Shown here: positions 32,209 through 42,403 of the stretch, piece after piece
How positions within the stretch are numbered: the first letter of the stretch is position 1
Layout: every line of letters starts with the position of its first letter
NCBI GenBank assembly: GCA_958347955.1
Contig: CATVXH010000014.1
Coordinates: 1-53,511 of the forward strand
DNA from: an uncultured Sutterella sp.
Lineage (GTDB): Bacteria > Pseudomonadota > Gammaproteobacteria > Burkholderiales > Burkholderiaceae_F
Direction: 5' to 3'
DNA: 53,511 bases
Made by a program: the position numbers and the translations under genes
Notes under the pieces: generated by a model
The model's database searches: none
The model's input: only the letters and a program-made list of their open reading frames with translations
Told to the model about the DNA's origin: nothing

Positions 32209-35070
32209 ATGATTGACAACATCCAATCTTATGTGAGTTTGTTAAAACGTTTGGTGCCGCAAGCCACACGTTTAACATTGGATTCGCGTCATTTGCGTGA
32301 AGGCGATGTATTCATTGCGGTGCCCGGTTTACACCGTGATGGGAGAGATTTTTTGGCTGAGGCTGCTAAAAAGGCCTGCGCCCTTGTCTATGAAGATGAC
32401 GGGATAAGACGTACTTTTGGTGTTCCTACAATCTCAGTGCCTGAATTAAGCGCTCATTTGGGTGAGTTTGCCGCTGGGTTTTATCATGATCCCAGTGCTT
32501 CGCTGTTTACTATTGGGATTACGGGAACCAATGGGAAGACAACGTCATCTCATTGGTTATCGCAGCTTTTCACATCATTGGGCCAAAACTGCGCGGCTAT
32601 TGGTACGATTGGTTGCTTTATGCAAGGGAAGTCGTTTGAAAGCGCCCCGCTTACAACGCCGGATGCGGTTACTCTTCAAGGACTATATAGAACGCTTTTA
32701 AAATCCGGAGCCAAGGCATTTGCGATTGAGGCCAGTTCTATTGGGCTTGAGCAGGGGCGACTTCAAGGCACGCGCTTTGATGTGGCCGTGTTTACCAATT
32801 TGACCCGTGATCATTTGGATTATCACCATGACATGTCCGCCTATGAAAAGGCTAAAAGAATCCTTTTTAATTGGCCAGATCTTAAACATGCGGTCATTAA
32901 CATCGATGATGAAGTTGGGGTTCGTTTCGCAGAGCATTGCGTGCATAGAAACATTCATACGATTGTCACCACAATCAAAGGGGCGATCGCTCTGACAGGC
33001 ACCCGCTCATTGGCGGCCGAGAATGTTCGCCCACTGACCGAAGGCATGCAGTTTGATATTGTGTACGGCGAAGAGCGCCATACGGTTCAAATGTCCGTTT
33101 TCGGCGCATTTAATATTTCGAATTTATTGGGTGTGATCGGTGCTGCCTTATGTCGCGGTTTTGCGTTATCAGACATAGTTGAAAAACTGCCCTTGTTGAT
33201 AGCTCCGGCAGGAAGAATGCAAAAGGTTCCCTATGAGGGGGCGGCTTTAGCTATTGTTGATTACAGCCATACGCCGGACGCTGTGCAAAAAGCTCTTGAA
33301 GCCTTAAAAGGCGTGGCTAAAGTTCGTCGCGGCAAATTATGGGTTGTTCTGGGGGCCGGTGGTGATCGTGATTCAGGAAAACGCCCCATCATGGCTAGAA
33401 TTGCCGAAGAAAATGCCGACCGAGTGATATTAACCAGTGACAATCCTAGAAGTGAAAATCCTGAAGAGATTTTGCGTCAAATGAGTCAAGGTTTACGTAC
33501 GCCTCAGACGGTTATTGTTGATCGCCGTGAGGCTATTGCCAAGGCAATAATTGATGCAGATCCACAAGACGTTGTTCTTATTGCGGGCAAAGGTCATGAG
33601 CTTTATCAGGAGATCGATGGCATAAAGCATCCGTTCAGTGATGTGATAGAGGCACGTAACGCCCAATGGATGAAAAGTGCTCCAGCTGATGCGTTGATGA
33701 ACGTAAAGTTTCTTTCTAGGCTTTTGCCGGGATCGCATTTATTTGGCAGTAACGTTCCTTTCACTAATGTTTGCACCGATACCCGGAAAGTCACTCAGGG
33801 GTCGCTTTTCTTTGCCTTGAAGGGCGAGCGGTTTGATGGACATGATTTTGTCAATCAAGCGATGAGCGCTGGTGCCGTAGCCCTTGTGGTTGACCACGAG
33901 GTGTATTGCCCTTTACCTCAGATTGTGGTCAAAGATGTGAAACTCGCACTAGGGGTGACTGCGGGTTTCTGGCGTCGCGGTCGTTCTCTTGCTCTGGCAG
34001 CCGTAGCCGGCAGTAACGGGAAAACGACAACAACACAAATGATTGCCACAATCTTGAAGTTACACTATGGCGAGAATGCGTTTTCAACGCAAGGCAATCT
34101 TAATAACGATATCGGCGTGCCGTTGATGCTTTGGAGTTTACGTGACCATCATGAGGTTGCGGTTATCGAAACCGGTATGAATCACGTGGGTGAAATGCGT
34201 TATTTAAGCGGTTTGGTTCAACCGACGATTGCACTGGTGACCAATGCCCAGCGTGAGCATCAGGAATTTTTGCAAACTGTTGAAGCAACTGCTCGTGAAA
34301 ATGGCGAGATTTATCGTGTCTTGCCATCCAACGGCATAGCAGTTATTCCTTCAGACGATTCTTGTCGGTCAATTTGGCTTGAGATGGCTCAGCAGGCCAA
34401 TATTATGACTTTTGGGATTGATGCTTCTTCAGATGTAACGGGGTGTTTGAAAGCCGGCACCAACGGCATGACGGTATTGATAAAGACACCGGTTGGTACC
34501 TTTGAAGCAAAAATGAAGGTTCGCGGAGAGCATAACTTCAAGAATGCTTTGGCGGCGACAGCTGTGTGCCTAGCTATGCATGTACCTCCCGAAGTGATCA
34601 AACGAGGCTTAGAGTCTTTCGAGGCTATCAAGGGTAGGGGACAGATCCATCAAATCGGAGACGTGACGGTGATTGATGATGCCTATAATGCCAATCCCGA
34701 CAGCATGAAAGCGGCTATCGATTTGCTGACAAGTTATCCTGCTCCAAGATTTTTTGTTGTTGGTGACATGGCCGAGTTGGGGGCAAGAAGTATTTCGTAT
34801 CACGAAGAGATCGGTGCCTACGCTGCTGAAAAACATATCGAAGGGTTCTTCGCGACAGGTCAGCAGATGCGCTATGCGGTACAAAAATTTAAATCGCTCA
34901 ATCCCAAGGGACACACGCTCTGGCAGCCTGATCGTGAAAAATTTATTGAATCGGTTCTCGAGGAGAGCCACGGTTACCGTACGATAAGTGTCAAGGCTTC
35001 GAATTCCATGAAACTATCGGCGGTTGTCACTGCTTTGATCGCCGAAGTAAAAAAAGATAAGAAGGATTAA
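32209..35070 (+). CDS. murE-murF: MurE-MurF fusion: two successive peptidoglycan amino-acid ligases
   Basis: A single 953-residue reading frame joins two Mur ligases. Residues 1 to about 490 are MurE (meso-diaminopimelate to UDP-MurNAc-L-Ala-D-Glu): GTNGKTTSSHWLSQL, and DNPRSENPEEI at Asp411, the DNPR motif of DAP-adding enzymes. From about residue 500 MurF (D-Ala-D-Ala addition) begins with SNVPFTNVCTDTRKVTQGSLF, then AGSNGKTTTTQMIATIL and DDAYNANPDSMKAAI. Both ATP sites look intact. No frame break or ribosome site is seen at the junction. The same fusion is known from Bordetella. Confidence 0.94.
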   Translation: MIDNIQSYVSLLKRLVPQATRLTLDSRHLREGDVFIAVPGLHRDGRDFLAEAAKKACALVYEDDGIRRTFGVPTISVPELSAHLGEFAAGFYHDPSASLFTIGITGTNGKTTSSHWLSQLFTSLGQNCAAIGTIGCFMQGKSFESAPLTTPDAVTLQGLYRTLLKSGAKAFAIEASSIGLEQGRLQGTRFDVAVFTNLTRDHLDYHHDMSAYEKAKRILFNWPDLKHAVINIDDEVGVRFAEHCVHRNIHTIVTTIKGAIALTGTRSLAAENVRPLTEGMQFDIVYGEERHTVQMSVFGAFNISNLLGVIGAALCRGFALSDIVEKLPLLIAPAGRMQKVPYEGAALAIVDYSHTPDAVQKALEALKGVAKVRRGKLWVVLGAGGDRDSGKRPIMARIAEENADRVILTSDNPRSENPEEILRQMSQGLRTPQTVIVDRREAIAKAIIDADPQDVVLIAGKGHELYQEIDGIKHPFSDVIEARNAQWMKSAPADALMNVKFLSRLLPGSHLFGSNVPFTNVCTDTRKVTQGSLFFALKGERFDGHDFVNQAMSAGAVALVVDHEVYCPLPQIVVKDVKLALGVTAGFWRRGRSLALAAVAGSNGKTTTTQMIATILKLHYGENAFSTQGNLNNDIGVPLMLWSLRDHHEVAVIETGMNHVGEMRYLSGLVQPTIALVTNAQREHQEFLQTVEATARENGEIYRVLPSNGIAVIPSDDSCRSIWLEMAQQANIMTFGIDASSDVTGCLKAGTNGMTVLIKTPVGTFEAKMKVRGEHNFKNALAATAVCLAMHVPPEVIKRGLESFEAIKGRGQIHQIGDVTVIDDAYNANPDSMKAAIDLLTSYPAPRFFVVGDMAELGARSISYHEEIGAYAAEKHIEGFFATGQQMRYAVQKFKSLNPKGHTLWQPDREKFIESVLEESHGYRTISVKASNSMKLSAVVTALIAEVKKDKKD

Positions 35071-35073
35071 ACC

Positions 35074-36228
35074 ATGCTTCTGGAATTGTTCCGCTGGCTC
35101 GGCGAAGATATCCGTGCCTTTCAGGTCTTTAACTATTTGAGTCTGCGGGCGGTTATGGCTGCGTTGACCGCGTTGGCTATCGGTTTTTTGGCTGGTCCGG
35201 CAACGATCCGTTATCTGAAAGCAATGAAAATGGGGCAAGCGGTTCGTACCAACGGGCCGAAGACTCACATTGTGAAAGATGGCACGCCTACCATGGGCGG
35301 AGTGTTGATTTTAATTGCCATTGGCTTGTCGACTCTCCTATGGATGGATTTGAGCAACCGTTTTGTGTGGGTTGTTCTTTTTGTGACGTTGGGTTTCGGT
35401 TGGATTGGATGGGTTGATGACTATAGAAAGGTGGTTCATCACGACCCGAAGGGAATGAGTGCCAAAGAAAAATTCGGCTGGCAATCTTTGATTGGGATTT
35501 TTGCATCGATATATTTGGCTTTTGCTATAAGCGCTCCCGGTGATATTCACGTGGTGCATATGGTCCTTGGTTGGGTGGAATCGGGCTTTCCTATGCAAAT
35601 GCCCTCACATGCTGATTTGATTATTCCGTTTTTTAAACATTTTGCCTATCCGTTGGGAATTTTCGGTTTTATCGCTTTAACTTTTGTGGTGATTGTCGGC
35701 ACCAGTAACGCGGTGAACCTGACGGACGGTCTTGATGGTTTAGCGATTCTTCCGGCGGCTATGGTGGGAAGCGCTTTGGGTATCTTTGCCTATGTTGAGG
35801 GGCGCGTGGACTTCGCCCGTTATTTACTCTTTCCCTATATTCCCGGAGCTGGGGAACTTGTGGTTGTGTGCGCAGCGTTGGCGGGTGCGGGTTTGGCTTT
35901 CCTTTGGTTTAATGCTCATCCTGCCCAAGTGTTCATGGGTGACGTTGGAGCGTTGGCACTGGGCGGTACGTTGGGTACCGTAGCTGTGATTACTCGACAA
36001 GAGTTTGTCTTGGCAATCATGGGCGGTATCTTTGTCGTAGAGACGCTTTCGGTTATGATTCAGACAGTGTACTTCAGACTATCCGGCGGTAAACGCATTT
36101 TTCTCATGGCTCCGATTCATCACCATTTTGAATTGAAAGGGTGGAAAGAGACTCAGGTGGTGACCCGTTTTTGGATCATTACATTCATTCTTGTGTTGAT
36201 TGGTTTGTCGACATTGAAGATTCGATAG
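35074..36228 (+). CDS. mraY: Phospho-N-acetylmuramoyl-pentapeptide transferase
   Basis: A 384-residue integral membrane enzyme that makes lipid I from UDP-MurNAc-pentapeptide and undecaprenyl phosphate. Conserved cytoplasmic loops: TPTMGGVLIL, GWVDDYRK, NAVNLTDGLDGLAI and the terminal APIHHHFELKGW. About ten hydrophobic spans. It starts three bases after the MurEF stop, behind AAGGA. Confidence 0.96.
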   Translation: MLLELFRWLGEDIRAFQVFNYLSLRAVMAALTALAIGFLAGPATIRYLKAMKMGQAVRTNGPKTHIVKDGTPTMGGVLILIAIGLSTLLWMDLSNRFVWVVLFVTLGFGWIGWVDDYRKVVHHDPKGMSAKEKFGWQSLIGIFASIYLAFAISAPGDIHVVHMVLGWVESGFPMQMPSHADLIIPFFKHFAYPLGIFGFIALTFVVIVGTSNAVNLTDGLDGLAILPAAMVGSALGIFAYVEGRVDFARYLLFPYIPGAGELVVVCAALAGAGLAFLWFNAHPAQVFMGDVGALALGGTLGTVAVITRQEFVLAIMGGIFVVETLSVMIQTVYFRLSGGKRIFLMAPIHHHFELKGWKETQVVTRFWIITFILVLIGLSTLKIR

Positions 36229-36237
36229 AGGTAGATC

Positions 36238-37695
36238 ATGCAGCAAAAGGCTTTGGTCATCGGTTTGGGTGCTTCAGGAGAGGCCTGTACAAAATTTTTG
36301 CTCAATCGTCATTGGTTGGTTTGCGCAACGGACACACGTCAAGAGCCCCCCGCATTGAGTCGTTTGTCAGAGACTGAGGGATTTGAATTTGTTTCTCTTA
36401 ACGAAGCTGAGAACTCTTTGTCTGGCTGTAGCCTTCTCGTCATCTCGCCGGGCATCAGTCCGTGGCATTCTGCCGTGACGCCTTTGGTGAAGAAAGCGCT
36501 TTCAATGGGTATTGAGTTGGTTGGTGAGATTGAGCTTTTTGCCAGAGAACTTGCCAAACTGAAAGAACAAAAGGGTTATAGTCCGAAAGTTATTGCAGTG
36601 ACGGGGACCAATGGGAAAACAACAACAACTTCCCTAACCACAAAAATGGCTTCGGCAGGGGGACTTAAGGCTGTTGCGGCCGGCAATATAGGTCCCAACG
36701 CAGTCACCGAGTTGGATCGTTATCTGCAGGCTGATGATTTACCTGATGTTTGGGTGCTTGAATTATCCAGTTTCCAGCTGGAAACAACCTCATCTTTGGT
36801 GCCGGATGCCGCGGCGCTTTTGAACATTACCCAAGATCATCTGGACTGGCATGGCGGCATGAATGAATATGTGGCTGCAAAGGGTAAGATTTTTGCCCAT
36901 GAGAAGACGGCGCGTATTCTCAACCGTGACGACGCAACGGTTATGAACTTCGCTGCCGAAGGGCGACGAGTCTTTACGTTTGGAGCTCAAGCTCCGGAAA
37001 AAGTTAATGAGTGGGGCTTGATTGAAAAAGACTCAATCATTTGGTTAGCCTTTAATGAAGATGATTCTGTGCAGTTAACGAAACGCAAAGTGCTTGAAGG
37101 GCATGTTTTGCAACCGTTAATGCCTGAGGAAGCATTGCATATTCGTGGCCGTCACAATACGATGAACGCACTGGCGGCTTTGGCGCTGATTTATGCGGCG
37201 GGACTATCAGTCAGCGACGCTCTGAGGGCTTTGAGCCAATATCGCGGAGAACCTCATCGCGTGGAATATGTGATGACGGTTAACTCGGTTGATTATATCG
37301 ATGATAGTAAGGGAACTAATGTCGGTGCCACGGTAGCCGCTTTGGAAGGATTGGGAGCAAGCGGAGCCCGGCTTGTGGTCATTTTAGGTGGGGATGGAAA
37401 GGGACAGGATTTTTCTCCTATTGCGCAATCGATGGCTCAACACGCTCGAGGTGCCGTGTTAATTGGAAGGGACGCACCTTTGATTGAAAAAGCGCTTGAA
37501 GGAGCTTCCTATCCAATTGAACATGCTAAAGACATGCCTGAGGCAGTTAGAAAAGCCGCGGCACTGGCTAAACCGCATGATTGCGTGCTACTTTCTCCGG
37601 CTTGCGCAAGTTGGGATATGTTTAAAAATTACGCTGAGCGTTCGGCGATTTTTATAGCAAGTGCCAAAGCCCTTGCCAGCAATGATCAGCAATGA
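36238..37695 (+). CDS. murD: UDP-N-acetylmuramoylalanine--D-glutamate ligase
   Basis: A 485-residue Mur ligase adding D-Glu. The N-terminal Rossmann part has VIGLGASGEA; the central ATP site is VTGTNGKTTTTSLTTKM; LNITQDHLDWHGG and DDSKGTNVGATVAAL follow; the C-terminal LLSPACASWDMFKNYAER is diagnostic of MurD. The stop overlaps the ftsW start as ATGA. Confidence 0.96.
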   Translation: MQQKALVIGLGASGEACTKFLLNRHWLVCATDTRQEPPALSRLSETEGFEFVSLNEAENSLSGCSLLVISPGISPWHSAVTPLVKKALSMGIELVGEIELFARELAKLKEQKGYSPKVIAVTGTNGKTTTTSLTTKMASAGGLKAVAAGNIGPNAVTELDRYLQADDLPDVWVLELSSFQLETTSSLVPDAAALLNITQDHLDWHGGMNEYVAAKGKIFAHEKTARILNRDDATVMNFAAEGRRVFTFGAQAPEKVNEWGLIEKDSIIWLAFNEDDSVQLTKRKVLEGHVLQPLMPEEALHIRGRHNTMNALAALALIYAAGLSVSDALRALSQYRGEPHRVEYVMTVNSVDYIDDSKGTNVGATVAALEGLGASGARLVVILGGDGKGQDFSPIAQSMAQHARGAVLIGRDAPLIEKALEGASYPIEHAKDMPEAVRKAAALAKPHDCVLLSPACASWDMFKNYAERSAIFIASAKALASNDQQ

Positions 37696-38903
37696 TCAAT
37701 TTAAAAAGTTTTTTTCATCGAAAAGATAAAAAGCGAGAGAACTGGACCTCGGGGAGTTCTTTCGGCACAATTTCGCCAATTGATTACAGTGTCCTCGCGG
37801 CAATTTTGGCCCTTTTGATTCTAGGGCTTGTGATGGTGTACTCGGCTTCTATTTCTTTGGCTGATTCCCCTAAATATCAAACAACGCCGACCCATTTCGC
37901 GATAAGACATGCCATCTATATTGGTGTCGGGCTATTCTGCTCGTTTTTCATTTTTAAAATGCCCATGTCCCGTTGGTACATTTTGAGTTACCCGCTGGGC
38001 CTTGTGGGGATTCTTTTACTCATTTCAGTCTTTATCCCCGGATTGGGGCATGAAGTAAACGGTTCTACCCGTTGGATAGGCTTTGGGGCAGTTAATTTAC
38101 AGGTTTCGGAAGTCGTCAAGTTTGTTTCTGTACTGGTGATATCTCATTTCGTGGTCACTCGTCAAGCGTACATGCACTCTTACACCCGTGGACTCATTCC
38201 GGTCATGCTTTATATCGGAATGGTGGCAATGTTATTGTCTTTGCAGCCTGACCTAGGGGCAACGGTTGTGATTAGCGCCATTGTGTTGGGGGCTGTATTT
38301 TTAGGCGGTTTGAGTTGGCGAATCATAATCCCGTTTGGAGTGGTAATTTTTGCGGTGATTGTGGCTTCTATTGCACTGTCACCATGGAGAACGGCTCGTG
38401 TTTTCGCTTATTTAAATCCGTGGGATATCGAAAATCAGTTAGGCAAGGCTTATCAGTTGACTCACTCTCTCATTGCTTTCGGCCGTGGCGAGCTGTTTGG
38501 CGTGGGTTTAGGCGCCAGTGTTGAGAAGATGCATTATTTGCCGGAAGCCCATACGGACTTTATTTTGGCGGTTATCGGAGAAGAATTGGGATTGGTGGGT
38601 TTCACCTTTGTGTTGCTTCTCTTTTATTGGTTGGTGCGGCGATCGTTTGAAATCGGTCGTCAGGCTGTTCGTCTGGAACTTGTTTATTCTGGCCTTGTTG
38701 CACAAGGGGTAGGCTTGTGGATTGGTGTGCAGGCTATCATCAACATTGGGGTGGCAATTGGTGTCTTCCCAACCAAAGGATTGACACTGCCGCTCGTGAG
38801 CTATGGCGGCTCGTCTATCGTGGTGACGTTATGCGCTTTGGCGCTTTTATTGCGTGTGGATTATGAGAATCGCCTTCTGATGAGAGGTAAGAGGAGACGG
38901 TGA
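37692..38903 (+). CDS. ftsW: SEDS-family septal peptidoglycan polymerase FtsW
   Basis: A 403-residue SEDS protein with about ten membrane spans that polymerises lipid II at the septum with FtsI. After a basic cytoplasmic start come MVYSAS, the NGSTRWIGFGAVNLQVSEVVK block, a QPDLGAT loop and the C-terminal FPTKGLTLPLVSYGGSS signature. The stop overlaps the region of the murG start. Length and signature separate it from RodA by context in the dcw cluster. Confidence 0.95.
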   Translation: MINLKSFFHRKDKKRENWTSGSSFGTISPIDYSVLAAILALLILGLVMVYSASISLADSPKYQTTPTHFAIRHAIYIGVGLFCSFFIFKMPMSRWYILSYPLGLVGILLLISVFIPGLGHEVNGSTRWIGFGAVNLQVSEVVKFVSVLVISHFVVTRQAYMHSYTRGLIPVMLYIGMVAMLLSLQPDLGATVVISAIVLGAVFLGGLSWRIIIPFGVVIFAVIVASIALSPWRTARVFAYLNPWDIENQLGKAYQLTHSLIAFGRGELFGVGLGASVEKMHYLPEAHTDFILAVIGEELGLVGFTFVLLLFYWLVRRSFEIGRQAVRLELVYSGLVAQGVGLWIGVQAIINIGVAIGVFPTKGLTLPLVSYGGSSIVVTLCALALLLRVDYENRLLMRGKRRR

Positions 38904-39982
38904 TGCAAAATAAGCATTTAATCATTGCAGCCGCCGGAACAGGTGGTCATGTGATGCCTGGTTTGGCAGTTGCGGAAGAAATGAAAAAGCGTGGTTGGAC
39001 AGTCTCTTGGATCGGAACACCGGTCGGAATGGAGTCACGTTTGGTAGGACAGCGGCATATCGATTTTGATGCGTTGGATTTTACCGGCATGCGCGGTAAA
39101 GGGGTAAAGCATATGATTACCGGGGCTTTCAAATTAGTGAAAGCTTGTTTTGCCGCCAAAGCAATAGTGGAAAAGAGGCAAGCGTCGGCTCTTTTTTCTA
39201 CAGGTGGCTATATAGCGGTGCCGGCTGCGTTTGGAGCTCGCTCTAAAAATAAACCGTTAGTTATGATGAACTGCGATGCCGGAAGCCTCATGAGTGTAAG
39301 AGCGGTGATGCCATGGGCCGATGCGGTGATGTGCGGTTTTGATGGCGAATGTGCGCATCGGGCTGGAGCGAAGGCTGTTGTTTCCGGTAATCCGGTTAGG
39401 GAAGATATTTTGGCGCTTCCAGAGCCGGCTCTGCGTTATGCAGGCAGGACAGGCAAGATGCATTTACTGGTTTTTGGCGGTTCCTTGGGGGCAAAGGTAC
39501 TCAACGAAACAGTTCCAGCGGCATTGGCTAAATTTGACATCCATGATCGACCCACAGTAACTCATCAATGCGGCAAGAATGCCGTAGAGTCTGTAAAGGC
39601 ACTTTACGCTAAATATGGTGTTGAGGCTGAAGTGGTCAGCTTTATTGACGATATGGCTTCCGCTTATCTGAAGGCCGACGTTGTTGTTTGTCGCGCGGGC
39701 GCCACCACAGTGAGTGAACTGACTGCCGGAGGCGTTCCTGCCATTTTGGTGCCATTTGTGGTTTCAACGACACAACACCAGTTGGGTAACGCTCGGTATT
39801 TACAGCAAGAGGGAGCGGGGATTTTGTTGGAGCAAAAAGACCTCTCTGCCGACAGTCTTTATGACAAACTAAAAAATCTTAAGCGTGAAGAATTATTATC
39901 AATGGCTACGAGGGCTCGGGCGCTTGCTAAACGGGGGGCTGCTCAAACAGTAGCCGATACAATTGAACGTTTGGCAAAATAG
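38903..39982 (+). CDS. murG: UDP-GlcNAc--lipid I N-acetylglucosamine transferase
   Basis: A 359-residue GT28 glycosyltransferase that forms lipid II on the inner face of the membrane. The glycine-rich N-terminal AAAGTGGHVMPGLAVAEE, the STGGYIAVPAAFGA loop, GGSLGAKVLNE, and the UDP-GlcNAc site RAGATTVSELTAGGVPAILV are all present. ATG 38903 is preferred over GTG 38900 because GGAG is better spaced; both overlap the ftsW stop. Confidence 0.95.
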   Translation: MQNKHLIIAAAGTGGHVMPGLAVAEEMKKRGWTVSWIGTPVGMESRLVGQRHIDFDALDFTGMRGKGVKHMITGAFKLVKACFAAKAIVEKRQASALFSTGGYIAVPAAFGARSKNKPLVMMNCDAGSLMSVRAVMPWADAVMCGFDGECAHRAGAKAVVSGNPVREDILALPEPALRYAGRTGKMHLLVFGGSLGAKVLNETVPAALAKFDIHDRPTVTHQCGKNAVESVKALYAKYGVEAEVVSFIDDMASAYLKADVVVCRAGATTVSELTAGGVPAILVPFVVSTTQHQLGNARYLQQEGAGILLEQKDLSADSLYDKLKNLKREELLSMATRARALAKRGAAQTVADTIERLAK

Positions 39983-40014
39983 CACTTTTAGGGATGCGTT
40001 TAAGGCGGAACATT

Positions 40015-41415
40015 ATGCGATTTGCAGTCAATAAGATTCACTTTGTTGGTATCGGCGGTACCGGTATGAACGGCATTGCTGAGGTTTTGGTGACTTTGGG
40101 ATATAAAGTGACCGGATCCGACGTGGCAACAAACGCCGCCACGGAAAGACTGGCGGGTTTGGGCGTACAAATTTTCCATGAACACAGCGCAGAAAACATC
40201 AAAGGAGCTGACGTTGTGGTGATTTCCTCTGCGATTAAGCCGGAGAATCCAGAAGTGGTGGCGGCCCGTGAAGCTCGTATCCCAGTGGTGCCCCGTGCGG
40301 TGATGTTGGCAGAATTAATGCGTTTCAGAAGTGGCATCGCCATCGCCGGCGCGCACGGCAAAACAACGACGACGTCGTTGGTGGCCAGTCTTTTGGCGGC
40401 AGGCGGTCTTGATCCGACTTTTGTGATTGGCGGTCGCTTGAACTCGGCCGGTGCTAATGCTCGCCTGGGACGAGGTGAATTTATTGTCGCGGAGGCAGAC
40501 GAGTCTGACGCCTCTTTCTTGTACCTGTCTCCGGTGATCGCGGCGGTAACCAATATCGATGCTGACCACATGGACACATATGACCACAACTTCGATAAGC
40601 TTAAGCAGGCGTTTGTGGACTTTTTAACTCGGTTACCGTTTTATGGAAAGGCAGTGCTCTGCCTGGATGATGAAAATGTCCGCTCAATCATTACCCGCGT
40701 TCCTCGTTCAGTAGTGACTTATGGTTTGAACGAAAATGCCGATGTTCGCGCTATAGACATTCGCGCCGAAGGAACTCAGATGTGCTTTACCGTCTTGCGG
40801 GAAGGACGTTCTCCTTTACCTGTCCGTTTGAACTTACCCGGAATGCACAATGTTAGAAACAGCTTAGCCGCTATTGCTATTGCGACAATGGCGGATGTTT
40901 CTGACGAAAATATCCAAACTGCTTTGGAAAACTTTACTGGTGTTGGCAGACGCTTTAGCCGCTATGGTGAAATTAAATTGCCGTCTGGCGGTACGTTTAC
41001 ACTAATTGATGATTATGGTCACCATCCTCATGAGATGAAAGCTACTCTCGAGGCTGTTAGAGGAGCTTTCCCTGGAAGACGAGTGCTGGTGGCATTTCAG
41101 CCCCATCGCTATACCCGTACTCGCGACTGTTTCGAGGATTTTGTGAAAGTTTTAAGCAGTGTGGAGGCGTTGGTATTGGCTGATGTCTATCCGGCAGGTG
41201 AAGCCCCGATTGTTGGGGCTGATGGTCGGTCTCTGGCTCGAGCGATTAGAATTGTTGGTCAGACTGAACTGGTTTTTGTAGATACACCGGCTGAGATGGA
41301 CGAGGCTATTATGAAGTTGGCCCGTGATGGGGATGTTGTTGTCACGATGGGAGCCGGCAGTGTGGGTGGAGTGCCGGGCCGATTGAAATCCCGAGCGGGT
41401 GTATCAGTTGCATGA
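40015..41415 (+). CDS. murC: UDP-N-acetylmuramate--L-alanine ligase
   Basis: A 466-residue Mur ligase that adds the first amino acid of the stem. HFVGIGGTGMNGIAEVL near the start, the ATP site AGAHGKTTTTSLVAS, EADESDASFL and the C-terminal DDYGHHPHEMKATLEA are typical. ATG 40015 has AAGGCGGA in front and starts the protein directly at the Rossmann strand; an in-frame ATG at 39994 adds seven residues without support. Confidence 0.95.
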   Translation: MRFAVNKIHFVGIGGTGMNGIAEVLVTLGYKVTGSDVATNAATERLAGLGVQIFHEHSAENIKGADVVVISSAIKPENPEVVAAREARIPVVPRAVMLAELMRFRSGIAIAGAHGKTTTTSLVASLLAAGGLDPTFVIGGRLNSAGANARLGRGEFIVAEADESDASFLYLSPVIAAVTNIDADHMDTYDHNFDKLKQAFVDFLTRLPFYGKAVLCLDDENVRSIITRVPRSVVTYGLNENADVRAIDIRAEGTQMCFTVLREGRSPLPVRLNLPGMHNVRNSLAAIAIATMADVSDENIQTALENFTGVGRRFSRYGEIKLPSGGTFTLIDDYGHHPHEMKATLEAVRGAFPGRRVLVAFQPHRYTRTRDCFEDFVKVLSSVEALVLADVYPAGEAPIVGADGRSLARAIRIVGQTELVFVDTPAEMDEAIMKLARDGDVVVTMGAGSVGGVPGRLKSRAGVSVA

Positions 41416-41425
41416 GGGTAAATAA

Positions 41426-42394
41426 ATGCTAGAGACAAAAAAAGAAATTAAACCCGAAAGTTTGGGCAAGGTGGTGTTGCTTTTGGGCGGAATGTCCAGT
41501 GAGCGTGAAGTTTCTCTGATGAGCGGAAAGGGAGTGTACGATGCGTTGACCGAGGCCGGGGTTGATGTGACTCGCTACGATCCCCAGCAAGAATCCGTCT
41601 CCGAATTGGAAAAGGGCGGATATGACCGTGCGTTTATTGCCCTTCACGGTCGTTACGGTGAGGACGGAACAATTCAAGGTGTGCTCGAATATCTGGGTGT
41701 GCCCTATACTGGTCCGGGGGTACGTTGCAGTGCCATCGCCATTGATAAGAATTTAACAAAACAGATTTGGCGTGAGCGTCAGATTCCTTGTCCAAAGGGA
41801 ATGTTGGTTTCAACTGACAGCGATATGCATTATGTGTTGCAGGAGCTTGGGCGCGATTTAGTGGTAAAACCCGCACGTGAAGGGTCAAGCATCGGATTAA
41901 CGAAACTAAAAGACGCCACGGTTGAGGATTTGAAGTCGGCTGTAGAAAAAGCATCGGTATTGGATCGACATGTTTTGGTTGAAGAACGCCTCTTCGGTCG
42001 GGAATTAACGGTTGCGGTAATGGGAGCCGGTCAAGATGCCAAGGTTCTTCCAATCATTGAAATCATTGCCCCGAATGGCGACTATGATTATCAAAATAAG
42101 TACTTTACCAATGATGTGCGTTATGAATGTCCTGCCAAGCTTTCAGATGATATTCGTGAGGACATCAGTCGCGCTTGCTTAAGTGCTTATCGTGCTTTAG
42201 GGGCTAGAGGTTGGAGCAGAATTGATCTTATTTTGTCTGAAGACGGTTCATTTAGTCTTTTGGAAATGAATACATCTCCGGGGATGACAGCTCATTCGTT
42301 GGTTCCTTTGGCGGCCAAGAATGCGGGTATGAGTTATCAGGAGTTGGTGCTTCAGATTCTGTCTGAGGCAAGTTTGGATTTTCCGCGTCGCTAA
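41426..42394 (+). CDS. ddl: D-alanine--D-alanine ligase
   Basis: A 322-residue ATP-grasp ligase that makes the D-Ala-D-Ala substrate of MurF. LLGGMSSEREVSLMSG, HGRYGEDGTIQG, KPAREGSSIGL and the C-terminal LEMNTSPGMTAHSL follow the family. Its place between murC and ftsQ is that of ddlB. A ribosome site GAGGG precedes ATG 41426. Confidence 0.95.
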   Translation: MLETKKEIKPESLGKVVLLLGGMSSEREVSLMSGKGVYDALTEAGVDVTRYDPQQESVSELEKGGYDRAFIALHGRYGEDGTIQGVLEYLGVPYTGPGVRCSAIAIDKNLTKQIWRERQIPCPKGMLVSTDSDMHYVLQELGRDLVVKPAREGSSIGLTKLKDATVEDLKSAVEKASVLDRHVLVEERLFGRELTVAVMGAGQDAKVLPIIEIIAPNGDYDYQNKYFTNDVRYECPAKLSDDIREDISRACLSAYRALGARGWSRIDLILSEDGSFSLLEMNTSPGMTAHSLVPLAAKNAGMSYQELVLQILSEASLDFPRR

Positions 42395-42403
42395 ATACTG
42401 TTG

